The notes beneath the pieces were generated by a model. It worked only from the letters and a program-made list of their open reading frames with translations, was not told the origin of the DNA and ran no database searches. A program made the position numbers and the translations under genes. Shown here piece after piece: positions 44,133 through 51,804 of a DNA stretch of 64,000 nucleotides (within the stretch, counting starts at the first letter, position 1; every line of letters starts with the position of its first letter). The stretch lies in NCBI RefSeq assembly GCF_900167275.1, contig NZ_FUWX01000011.1:42575-106574 (forward strand). Reading direction: 5' to 3'. This DNA is from Cetobacterium ceti. GTDB taxonomy: Bacteria > Fusobacteriota > Fusobacteriia > Fusobacteriales > Fusobacteriaceae.

Positions 44133-44780
44133 ATGAAGTTTGATTTTCAAAGTTTAGATTATTTTTCAGGAACAAAGATTCCAGTTATTTTTTTATTAGA
44201 TGTTAGTGGTTCTATGAATAGTATTGATGAAAATGGGGTTACATATATAGAACAACTAAATTTAGGTTTTGAAACTTTTCTAAATAATATTTTAGAGGAT
44301 GAAGTAGTTTCAACAGCTTTAGATTTATCTGTTATTACATTTGGTGGAGAAAATCCTGAAATTTTCTTAGATTTCGAGCAATGGAATGGAGGAACTAAAA
44401 GTAATTTTGTGGCTAGTGGTAGAACACCTATGGGGAAAGCTTTAGAGTTAGCATATGAGCAGATTCAAAATAGAAAATTAGTTTATAAAGATTATGGAGT
44501 GAATTACTATCAACCATGGGTTATCTTAATGACAGATGGAGTACCAACTGATGATATTGAAAATGGAAAGGTTATTTTTGAAGATTTACAAAACAAAAGG
44601 AAGGTAACTTTATTTACTGTGGCTATTGGAAATAATGGGGATATGGATATTCTTAGAGAGTTAAATGCAAATATGGAACCTCTTAGAGTTGAAGGAACTG
44701 ATTTTAAGAAGTTTTTTACTTGGCTTAGTAGAAGTGTTGAAGAAAATGACTTAGATGTAAATGTTTATAAAAAATTGTAA
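44133..44780 (+). CDS. vWA-domain protein, TerY-like (copy 1)
   Basis: 215 residues from ATG 44133 (site agagaggtg; the GTG at 44124 overlaps it). Von Willebrand A domain with intact MIDAS: D-V-S-G-S-M (DxSxS), the Thr in G-R-T-P-M-G-K-A and the Asp in M-T-D-G-V-P-T-D-D. TerY proteins of this kind are paired with a kinase and a PP2C phosphatase in a stress-response triad, and those partners follow at once here. It is cytoplasmic, with no signal peptide. It is the first gene of a six-gene operon. Confidence 0.87.
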   Translation: MKFDFQSLDYFSGTKIPVIFLLDVSGSMNSIDENGVTYIEQLNLGFETFLNNILEDEVVSTALDLSVITFGGENPEIFLDFEQWNGGTKSNFVASGRTPMGKALELAYEQIQNRKLVYKDYGVNYYQPWVILMTDGVPTDDIENGKVIFEDLQNKRKVTLFTVAIGNNGDMDILRELNANMEPLRVEGTDFKKFFTWLSRSVEENDLDVNVYKKL

Positions 44781-44825
44781 GAGATATCATTTATTATAGG
44801 GATATAAAGGATACAGGAGGCGAAA

Positions 44826-46835
44826 ATGTTAAAAAGTAATTTAAAAATAGAAAATGAAATTGCTTCAGGTGGAGAAGGCAGGATATTTAAATTAGAAGGT
44901 ACAAAAGTTTATAAAGAGTTTTATCATTTTAATAAACAGCTTCAAGAAAAATTAAGAAGGATAATATTAAGAGAAATAAGTTTAGAAAATATATGTACTC
45001 CAGAGCATTTAATAGAAGAGAATGAAGAAATAATTGGATATACTATGAAAAATATTGAAGGAGTTAATTTAAAAAATTATCTTCTTCTTGCATCTATGGG
45101 AAAGAAGAAGATTGCAAGATTAGATCTTTTGCATATAGCAACTCAAATAGCTTTATCATTTAATTATCTCCATTCAAAAAGAGTTCTTGTAGGGGATGTA
45201 AGTGATAACAATATTATTATAGATGATAATTTAGATATACATCTTATAGATTGTGATTCTTTTCAGGTGGATAAATATCTTTGTGAAGTTGGAACAGATG
45301 AATTTACACCAAGAGAGATGATGGGGAAAAACTTTAAGATAACACCTAGAACATTAAATAATGAATATTTTTCCCTTGGGATTTTACTTTTTAAAATTTT
45401 AATTCCTGGAAGACATCCTTTTACTGTAACAAATGGTGGTAGTCCTGTTGAAAATATAAAAAATGGATCTTTTGCCTATCCTTTAGGGAATGATTATGAT
45501 TTTAATACGCCACTTGATGAAAGATTACTTTCTACATGGAATGAGATGCCTTTATATATCAAAGAGTGTTTTTTTAAAACTTTTAAAACTGAGAATAGGG
45601 TATCTCCAAAAGAATGGTTAGAGGTTTTATCTAAATATAGTGAGGATATTTCAAAAAATAAACATTCAAATAGTATTTTTTCAGAGGATATTGTTGCAAA
45701 TGCCAATGTTGCTACCTTTTTAAATAGAAGAATTGGAGCTGGAAATGCTCAAAATGTCTTAAATTCAAAAGGAAGTAAAATCGGAGTTCTTGAAATTAGC
45801 ACTAAGGCTATTAAACTTTTGGTTGGTGGATTTGATAATGAACTAAAAGATTTTTCTTACGAGGATTTTAGTGAGAAAAATGGTGGGTTTAGAGAAGGAC
45901 GTTTAACAAATATAGGTAAACTTTTAGACAAAAATCGTAATATGAATATATTAGCATTAAAAAAAGCAATTGATTTTAGTATTAAGGAATTTTTAGAAAA
46001 AGCAAAGAAATTAAATGTTAGAAATCTATATTGTATTGCTACAGCTGCAATAAGAGGGGCTCAAAATAGAGATGAAATTCTAAGATTTTTAAAAAATGAA
46101 TATGATTTATCTTGTCAAGTTTTATCTAGAGATGAAGAGAGTACTTTAACAACTAATGCTTTTAAATATACTGGGAAGATACATCCCAATGGAGTTAAAA
46201 TTTTAGAAGATTCTATTAAAAAAAATTATCTCTTTATTGATCAAGGGGGTGGTTCTACTGAAATTGCTATTTTAAAAGGAATTGATAGTTCACCTATATT
46301 TTCGAAAAGTTTAAACTTTGGAAGTACAATACTTTTAAATACTCTTACTATTAATAGTAATTTAAAAACTTCTTTAGCTACTGCATTTGAAGAAAACTTA
46401 AAAACAGTTAAAAGTAAAATTAACAATACTTTAAAAAAAGAGGTTAGAGATATTCCTGTTCAAGAGTGTATTTCAGTAGGTACTGCAATAACTTCAGCAA
46501 CAGGGAAAAAAGGTAATAAAAAACAACATTGTACAGTGGTTACTTATGATTCTATAAAAAAATCATGTTATGATGCTATAAAATTCTTATTAGAAAAATA
46601 TGAAACTGTAGAGGAACTTTTAGCAGCCCTTAAAGGTGAAGATGAATCAAAATGTAAAAATAAAGTTTTAGATACAGCATTAACAAAGGCTCTTGGATTA
46701 CCTGTTTTTTTAGAAATTCTAAATAAATTTAAATTAGACAAACTTGTGGTAAGTGGAACAGGTTTATGGTATGGAACTTTTTATTATTATTTAGAAGAGG
46801 AACTTGGAATGCATGAAATGGATATTGCAAATTAA
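44826..46835 (+). CDS. Ser/Thr kinase fused to a Ppx/GppA-like domain
   Basis: 669 residues. Kinase domain 1-280 or so: glycine loop G-G-E-G-R-I (15-20), Lys in V-Y-K-E-F, catalytic V-G-D-V-S-D-N-N-I (Asp124, Asn128 or 129), and I-D-C-D-S-F-Q in place of DFG (141-147), as in the TerY-associated/YegI-type kinases. From about 317 there is an exopolyphosphatase/GppA-like actin-fold domain: K-I-G-V-L-E-I-S-T-K-A-I-K-L-L, T-A-A-I-R-G-A-Q-N-R-D, the catalytic Glu in L-S-R-D-E-E-S, and D-Q-G-G-G-S-T-E-I (472-480). Ppx/GppA enzymes hydrolyse polyphosphate or pppGpp; the fusion suggests that stringent or phosphate signals gate the kinase, or the reverse. The fusion is new to me. Confidence 0.85.
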   Translation: MLKSNLKIENEIASGGEGRIFKLEGTKVYKEFYHFNKQLQEKLRRIILREISLENICTPEHLIEENEEIIGYTMKNIEGVNLKNYLLLASMGKKKIARLDLLHIATQIALSFNYLHSKRVLVGDVSDNNIIIDDNLDIHLIDCDSFQVDKYLCEVGTDEFTPREMMGKNFKITPRTLNNEYFSLGILLFKILIPGRHPFTVTNGGSPVENIKNGSFAYPLGNDYDFNTPLDERLLSTWNEMPLYIKECFFKTFKTENRVSPKEWLEVLSKYSEDISKNKHSNSIFSEDIVANANVATFLNRRIGAGNAQNVLNSKGSKIGVLEISTKAIKLLVGGFDNELKDFSYEDFSEKNGGFREGRLTNIGKLLDKNRNMNILALKKAIDFSIKEFLEKAKKLNVRNLYCIATAAIRGAQNRDEILRFLKNEYDLSCQVLSRDEESTLTTNAFKYTGKIHPNGVKILEDSIKKNYLFIDQGGGSTEIAILKGIDSSPIFSKSLNFGSTILLNTLTINSNLKTSLATAFEENLKTVKSKINNTLKKEVRDIPVQECISVGTAITSATGKKGNKKQHCTVVTYDSIKKSCYDAIKFLLEKYETVEELLAALKGEDESKCKNKVLDTALTKALGLPVFLEILNKFKLDKLVVSGTGLWYGTFYYYLEEELGMHEMDIAN

Positions 46836-46853
46836 TATATGGAGGAATAAATT

Positions 46854-47570
46854 ATGAAACTTTTATTTGATTTTAATAGTGAAGAGATACAAAGGGAAGC
46901 GGAAAATCCCATGGCAAGAATTCCAGTTGTAATTATTGCTGATACAAGCTCATCAATGAATGGAGAAAAAATTAATACTCTGAATAAAGAGGTTGAAAAG
47001 TTTTTTTATGAGATTAATAAAAATTCTAGAAATGAGATTTTAAAATATTCTTTAGATTTAGCTGTACTTGGATTTAAATATGATACTCAAAGTAGAGAAA
47101 CATATCCTACGATAGTTAATAATTTTAACATTATGGAATATCAAAATGTTCCAAAATTTAATGCTTTTGGTCATACACCCTTAGGTGCAACAGTTAACGC
47201 AGCTATAGATATGCTAGAAAAAAGAAAAGAGATGTATAAACTTGGAGGAATTCAGTATTATCAACCAATGTTAGTTATTATAAGTGACGGAGATCCCACT
47301 GATAATATTGTAAATGCTAGTAAAAGAGCTATGGAATTATCACTAAATAGAAAATTAAGTGTTTATCCTGTTATTGTAGGTAATGATGGTAACTTAGATA
47401 ATTTGCAAAAGTTTACTCCTAATAAAATTTCTAAAAGAATTAGAACAGAAGATTTACCTCAAGTTTTTAAATGGTTAGTTTCTAGTGTTAAGAAAGTAAG
47501 TGAAAGTTCAATAGACTTTGATATTAGTATAAGCATAACTAAGGATTGGAAAGACATTATAAATGGATAG
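46854..47570 (+). CDS. vWA-domain protein, TerY-like (copy 2)
   Basis: 238 residues with an intact MIDAS: A-D-T-S-S-S-M, G-H-T-P-L-G-A-T and I-S-D-G-D-P-T-D-N. It has a ggaggaa ribosome site 18 bases after the kinase-GppA stop. It is similar in plan to the first vWA protein but longer and divergent, so the pair may bind different phosphorylated partners. It overlaps the ribosome binding region of the PP2C gene. Confidence 0.86.
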   Translation: MKLLFDFNSEEIQREAENPMARIPVVIIADTSSSMNGEKINTLNKEVEKFFYEINKNSRNEILKYSLDLAVLGFKYDTQSRETYPTIVNNFNIMEYQNVPKFNAFGHTPLGATVNAAIDMLEKRKEMYKLGGIQYYQPMLVIISDGDPTDNIVNASKRAMELSLNRKLSVYPVIVGNDGNLDNLQKFTPNKISKRIRTEDLPQVFKWLVSSVKKVSESSIDFDISISITKDWKDIING

Positions 47571-47580
47571 GGAGAGAATT

Positions 47581-48387
47581 ATGAATTTTAAAGTTTGTGG
47601 TGTTAGTGTTAGGGGGAGATCTCATGAAATTGAGAACTCTCCATGTCAAGATAGTATTTTTTATAAAAATTATAAAAATAAGAGTTTTATAGCTTTAGGA
47701 GATGGAGCTGGAAGTAAAAAATTTTCACAGATAGGTTCTAAGGTGATAACTGCACAGATTTGTGATATACTAAATAAAAACTTTGATTTTATCTATAAAG
47801 CAAAAGTTGATGAAGCTAAAAGATTTATTATTAATAACCTTTGGACTTCTCTTCAAAAGGAAGCTACAAAAAAAGAAATAGCTATTAGTGAACTAAGTTC
47901 AACTCTTATGTTTATAGGGATAAAAGGTTCAAAAGTAATTATTGGACATATTGGTGATGGAATGATTTGCATGAAAAAAGGTGATAAAATCGAAATTCTT
48001 TCTAAAAGTGAGGAGAGGGAATATTTAAATATGACATATTTTGTTTCTCCTAAAAATATAGTTAAATTAAATCTCTTTAAGGGTGGATTAGAGGTATTAA
48101 AATTAGTAAAAGGCTTTTTCTTATTTACAGATGGATGTGAAAATTTTTTATATAGTAAAAAATTAAATAGTATTAATCCCATTTTGAAAGATGTTTTAGA
48201 TTTTTTAAATAAAAAATCTGAAAAACAGGTAAATAAACAATTGAAGTTATCTATAAATAGTTGTATTAAAGAGAAAAAAAGTTTTGATGATTGTTCTCTA
48301 GGGATTTTATCAATAAATTCTAATAAAAAAGTGATTCCTATTAATAGAGGAATTGGAAAAAAGATTATATATAAAAAATTAGATTAA
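47581..48387 (+). CDS. PP2C-type protein phosphatase
   Basis: 268 residues from the ATG at 47581, 10 bases after the vWA stop. Metal-binding motifs in order: C-Q-D-S, L-G-D-G-A-G-S, G-H-I-G-D-G, F-T-D-G-C-E-N and F-D-D-C-S-L-G. It should reverse the phosphorylation made by the kinase encoded just upstream. The group vWA-kinase-vWA-PP2C matches the TerY-P triad known near tellurium-resistance-type stress operons. Confidence 0.87.
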   Translation: MNFKVCGVSVRGRSHEIENSPCQDSIFYKNYKNKSFIALGDGAGSKKFSQIGSKVITAQICDILNKNFDFIYKAKVDEAKRFIINNLWTSLQKEATKKEIAISELSSTLMFIGIKGSKVIIGHIGDGMICMKKGDKIEILSKSEEREYLNMTYFVSPKNIVKLNLFKGGLEVLKLVKGFFLFTDGCENFLYSKKLNSINPILKDVLDFLNKKSEKQVNKQLKLSINSCIKEKKSFDDCSLGILSINSNKKVIPINRGIGKKIIYKKLD

Positions 48388-48411
48388 TTGAGATTAATAA
48401 GGGAGAATAAT

Positions 48412-48582
48412 ATGAAAGATTTAACAGAAAATGAGGATAAAGAATTAACTCAAAGTTTAGATATAGAGTTTCAAAAAGAGATTGATTGGAATGATATTCT
48501 GAATATTATAAAAGATGAAATAAAAAATAAGGGGGAAGATTTTAATGGAAATGATTTTAAAAGAGGGGAAAGGAAAAGTTGA
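48412..48582 (+). CDS. Small acidic protein
   Basis: 56 residues from ATG 48412 (site aagggag). Very rich in Asp, Glu and Lys with a helical core (I-D-W-N-D-I-L-N-I-I-K-D-E-I). No family recognised. It lies between the phosphatase and the glycine-zipper gene in the same operon, perhaps an adaptor. It overlaps the start of the short alternative frame at 48545. Confidence 0.5.
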   Translation: MKDLTENEDKELTQSLDIEFQKEIDWNDILNIIKDEIKNKGEDFNGNDFKRGERKS

Positions 48583-48649
48583 AGTAGGAGGAGTCGAGTT
48601 TGACTTCTCCTATTTTACTAGGAAACAAAAATGCTCCAATAACAGCTAA
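48545..48649 (+). other. Short frame upstream of the glycine-zipper gene; possible frameshift remnant
   Basis: A 34-codon frame with its own site (gggggaag) reads M-E-M-I-L-K-E-G-K-G-K-V-E-V-G-G-V-E-F-D-F-S-Y-F... and stops just after a run of A. It looks like the natural N-terminus of the following protein, whose frame takes over at about 48630. It may be a separate small protein, or the gene may be broken by a one-base shift at the A run. Confidence 0.4.
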
Positions 48650-49199
48650 AACTCTAGAAACTAAAGAATTTATAAGAAATGGACATAATATAGGGGTGAA
48701 AGCTGCTAAAAGAGGGGCTTTATTTGGGGCTGGAATTAGTATAGGTTCAAATACTGTTGAAGTTATTCGTGGTGATAAGGAAATTGGAGAAGCTATTGTT
48801 GATGTGACTATTGATACTGCTATTGCTGGAGCAACTGGATATGTGGCAGGAGCAGCAGGATCACTTATTGCTAGTACTAGTGTAGGATCTGCAGCTATTG
48901 GGGCTGGGGCTATGAGTACTGGTGTGGGAACTTTAGCTGGAACTTCTGGTGGGGCTGCTATAATTGGAGCTATTGGAACAGCAAGTACAGGAATCGCCGC
49001 TGCTTCTGCTGCTGTTACAGGAACTGTTGTTACAGGAGCAGCCACTGTTGCCACTACTTTTGGAGCCACTGCTACTGGAGCCGCTATTATGGCTGGAGCT
49101 GGAGCTGTTACTGCCGCCACAATTGTCGCTGCTCCTATCATTGCAGGTGGAGTTATTATAGGTGGAATTACTTCTTTTATAGGGAGTTTATTTGACTAG
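48600..49199 (+). CDS. Glycine-zipper protein at the end of the TerY-type operon
   Basis: 199 residues from a TTG start (AGGAGGAG 6 bases upstream). After a polar start comes a long Gly/Ala/Thr-rich hydrophobic tract (about residues 40-190) with repeated G-x3-G patterns and V-A-T-T-F-G-A-T-A-T-G-A-A-I, a motif shared with the protein at 40413. Probably membrane-inserting. It could be the effector switched by the kinase/phosphatase pair; that is inference. The true N-terminus is uncertain (see 48545-48649). Confidence 0.6.
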   Translation: MTSPILLGNKNAPITAKTLETKEFIRNGHNIGVKAAKRGALFGAGISIGSNTVEVIRGDKEIGEAIVDVTIDTAIAGATGYVAGAAGSLIASTSVGSAAIGAGAMSTGVGTLAGTSGGAAIIGAIGTASTGIAAASAAVTGTVVTGAATVATTFGATATGAAIMAGAGAVTAATIVAAPIIAGGVIIGGITSFIGSLFD

Positions 49200-49553
49200 A
49201 TAATAAAATAGAAAATATTATAATGTTTTAAAATATGTTAAGCCCAAGAGATTTTATCTTTAAAAAGATTAAATTTCTTGGGTTTTTTCTTTTTGTATCT
49301 TTTTCAATAACTTTAGAAAAAACTTAATATTAATTTGTTTTATTTTTTTAAAAAGAAATAAAACAAATTATCCTCGTAATTCAAAAATCTTTAATTACAG
49401 CTATTTTCAAAATATTTTTTTTCCTTTTTTTTCTTAATATAAGGATTTATAAATTTTTTATTTAAATCTTTATGTGGTAAATAAAAATTAATGAATTTTA
49501 TAAGGAAGATTTTTATGAATAAATAAAATTTAAGCCCTAAAGGATTATTTCCA
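49200..49553. other. Intergenic region with a terminator
   Basis: 354 bases, very AT-rich. It holds the terminator at 49243-49288 and nothing else I can support. An 11-codon frame at about 49492 is too short and lacks coding character. Confidence 0.5.
49243..49288 (+). terminator. Terminator of the TerY-type operon
   Basis: Stem CCCAAGAGATTT / AAATTTCTTGGG (one wobble) continues inward as ATCTT/AAGAT, then six T. Confidence 0.85.
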
Positions 49554-50831
49554 ATGATATTATTTATTTTTATTTATTTAGGAAATGGAATTATAACAAA
49601 AGATTTAAAAAGTATGCCTGTTGAAATCGCTTTTCTAATTAGTGCATTTATTGCTTTTTTTACAAATAAAAAAATAAAATTTTCTAAAAAAGTAGATACT
49701 TTTTGTAAAGGTGGCGGGAATCCTAACATTGTATTAATGATATTGATATTCATATTAGCAGGAGCTTTTTCTCAAATTTCAAAAGATATGGGAGCAGTTA
49801 TGTCTGTAGTGAATTTTGGTTTATCACTTTTTCCTAGTAAAGTTTTAGTCCCTGCTTTATTTATTATTTCCTGTTTTTTATCTTTATCAATTGGAACATC
49901 AATTGGAACCATAGTTGCTTTAACTCCGATTGCTTTAGGACTTGCTGATAAATCAGGAAATCCTCTTGGTCTTTGCTGTGCCGCTGTTTTAGGTGGAGCC
50001 ATGTTCGGTGATAATTTATCGATTATTTCTGATACAACTATTGTAGCTACAAGATCCCAAGGATGTCAAATGAAAGATAAATTTAAAGTTAATTTAAAAT
50101 TAGTTTTAGTCCCTGCTATTATTAGTACTATTTTATTTTATATTTTTAGTAGACCAAATCTATCTTTAATTGGAAATGAAATATATGAATATAATATTTT
50201 AAAAATGGTTCCATATATACTAGTTTTAGTAACAGCATTAAAAGGAATTGATGTATTCATTGTTTTATTTTTAGGAATATTTTCCTCAAGTTGCATTGGC
50301 TTACTTACAAAAAATTTTACTTTGACACAATTAATTCAATCTGCATCTAAAGGTGTTCAAGGTACAGGTAAAATTGTAATAATAGTTATAATTGTTGGGG
50401 GAATAATTGAGTTAGTTAAAGTGAATGGTGGAATTGAATATATTATAGCGAATGTTAAGCAACGAATAAAAAAGAAAAGAGATGCAGAATTATGGATTGG
50501 TATGCTTGTTCTAGTTATAGATATTTGCATAGGAAATAATACTATTGCTGTTGTTTCTGCGGGACCTATTGCTAAAGAAATTTCTGATGAATATGAACTT
50601 GAACCTAAAATTGTTGCAAGTATTTTAGATACTTTTGCAGCAGGAGCTCAAGGATTACTTCCCTATTCTAATCCAATGTTAGCTATTTTAGGAATAGCAA
50701 CTAGTATTTCTGCTTTTGATATTATAAAATATAATTATTATAATATTCTTATGATTTTTATAGTGTTTTTAGCTATTTTTATCAGAAACTTCAAAGATTT
50801 AAAAAAATTAGAATTGCAAAGGGTTGATTAG
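49554..50831 (+). CDS. NhaC-family Na+/H+ antiporter-like transporter
   Basis: 425 residues, about 10-12 membrane segments. The signatures G-T-S-I-G-T-I-V-A-L-T-P-I-A and A-M-F-G-D-N-L-S-I-I-S-D-T-T-I-V-A-T are typical of the NhaC/MleN group. The N-terminus is short: the frame is closed by TAA at 49524-49526 just upstream, and the ATG at 49554 starts within what looks like the first helix. Substrate may be Na+/H+, or malate/lactate as in MleN. It has its own terminator. Confidence 0.8.
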   Translation: MILFIFIYLGNGIITKDLKSMPVEIAFLISAFIAFFTNKKIKFSKKVDTFCKGGGNPNIVLMILIFILAGAFSQISKDMGAVMSVVNFGLSLFPSKVLVPALFIISCFLSLSIGTSIGTIVALTPIALGLADKSGNPLGLCCAAVLGGAMFGDNLSIISDTTIVATRSQGCQMKDKFKVNLKLVLVPAIISTILFYIFSRPNLSLIGNEIYEYNILKMVPYILVLVTALKGIDVFIVLFLGIFSSSCIGLLTKNFTLTQLIQSASKGVQGTGKIVIIVIIVGGIIELVKVNGGIEYIIANVKQRIKKKRDAELWIGMLVLVIDICIGNNTIAVVSAGPIAKEISDEYELEPKIVASILDTFAAGAQGLLPYSNPMLAILGIATSISAFDIIKYNYYNILMIFIVFLAIFIRNFKDLKKLELQRVD

Positions 50832-50870
50832 AGATATAATCTAGGGATTAGATTAAATTCAACCATTACC

Positions 50871-50914
50871 AAAGGCTGTCGATGAAATTAAATTTGTCGA
50901 TAGTCTTTTTTTTG
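50871..50914 (+). terminator. Terminator of the antiporter gene
   Basis: Stem AAAGGCTGTCGA / TCGATAGTCTTT with two G-T pairs, followed by a T tract. Confidence 0.75.
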
Positions 50915-51016
50915 TTTTCTTTAGAAAAATATTTTATGAAATTTTGTTTTAGATTTCGTTAAACTTTATGAGTGATTGAAAAGAACTAATTACAATTTCA
51001 GAAACTCTATATCAAA

Positions 51017-51506
51017 TGCTAATATAGTTCCAGGAATATTTGATAACTTTGACACTACACTTGAGCATAATGCTACTTATACTTTATTCAAGTCTTAATC
51101 CCTTTCAGGGATATTTGATAACTTTGACCTGAACAGAAAGTTCTTTTAACAAAACTTGGATTAAATGAGTCTTAATCCCTTTCAGGGATATTTGATAACT
51201 TTGACTTGAAATAAAAGAAAATATAAGTGATGATTGGTATGTCTTAATCCCTTTCAGGGATATTTGATAACTTTGACTCATCAAATAACTATATATGAAA
51301 GTGTATGTGATACTAAAGTCTTAATCCCTTTCAGGGATATTTGATAACTTTGACGGTAACATGTTAGTTTTTTCTGAACAATTAGATAACTATTATGTCT
51401 TAATCCCTTTCAGGGATATTTGATAACTTTGACAAAAGGAGGATTTATCTTGAAAAAATTGTTTGTATTGTCTTAATCCCTTTCAGGGATATTTGATAAC
51501 TTTGAC
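51017..51506 (-). CRISPR. CRISPR array, 7 repeats and 6 spacers
   Basis: The 37-base repeat begins GTCTTAATCCCTTTCAGGGA and ends TTGATAACTTTGAC (plus-strand reading). Copies start at 51092, 51169, 51241, 51318, 51397 and 51470; a degenerate copy is at 51017-51053 (only the right half conserved). The repeat holds an ATCCCT-TTC-AGGGAT hairpin. Spacers are 38, 40, 35, 40, 42 and 36 bases. The degenerate repeat lies at the left end and a promoter lies to the right (51737-51766), so the array is read leftward; the crRNA strand repeat would end ATTAAGAC, a plausible 8-nt 5' handle. It belongs with the type III-D operon at 53748-63732; cas1 and cas2 are absent. Confidence 0.97.
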
Positions 51507-51736
51507 CCGTAGAATTCTATAAAAGTATTATTATATGCACTGTTAAGTAGTTTTTCTTCTAGTAAATTTTAGTGATTTTTTTAATAATTTGTACTTGCCA
51601 GGATAGAAAACAGTCGTTATTTGTCTTCTGAAACATTAAATTTAGTAAAAATTTATCCACTTACACTGGCCTATTTACTGATGTTTTATATATTTGTAAA
51701 ACTGTCCACAGAAAAATTCTTTATAATTCTATTATA

Positions 51737-51766
51737 ATTATACCATATTAAAAGAAATATTGTAAA
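51737..51766 (-). promoter_or_regulatory. Promoter reading into the CRISPR array
   Basis: On the minus strand TTTACA (51761-51766), 18-base spacer, TATAAT (51737-51742). Transcription should begin near 51730 and enter the array from the last repeat. Confidence 0.72.
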
Positions 51767-51773
51767 TATGAAA

Positions 51774-51798
51774 AATCCTCTGATTATTTTCAGAGGAG
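51774..51798 (-). terminator. Terminator of the PIN-kinase gene
   Basis: On the minus strand the stem CCTCTGA / TCAGAGG with a 6-base loop is followed by ATTTTT; it insulates the array from the upstream gene. Confidence 0.8.
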
Positions 51799-51804
51799 GC
51801 CATT

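Larger units (their letters stand above)
51507..51804 (-). promoter_or_regulatory. CRISPR leader region
   Basis: An AT-rich stretch of about 300 bases between the array and the PIN-kinase gene. It contains the minus-strand promoter (51737-51766) that reads into the array and, next to the kinase gene, that gene's terminator. No coding frame seen. Confidence 0.7.

Noticed and set aside
48557..49141. 194-codon minus-strand frame of Ala/Pro/Val
   Set aside because: It mirrors the glycine-zipper gene at 48600 and shows no start signal or family resemblance.
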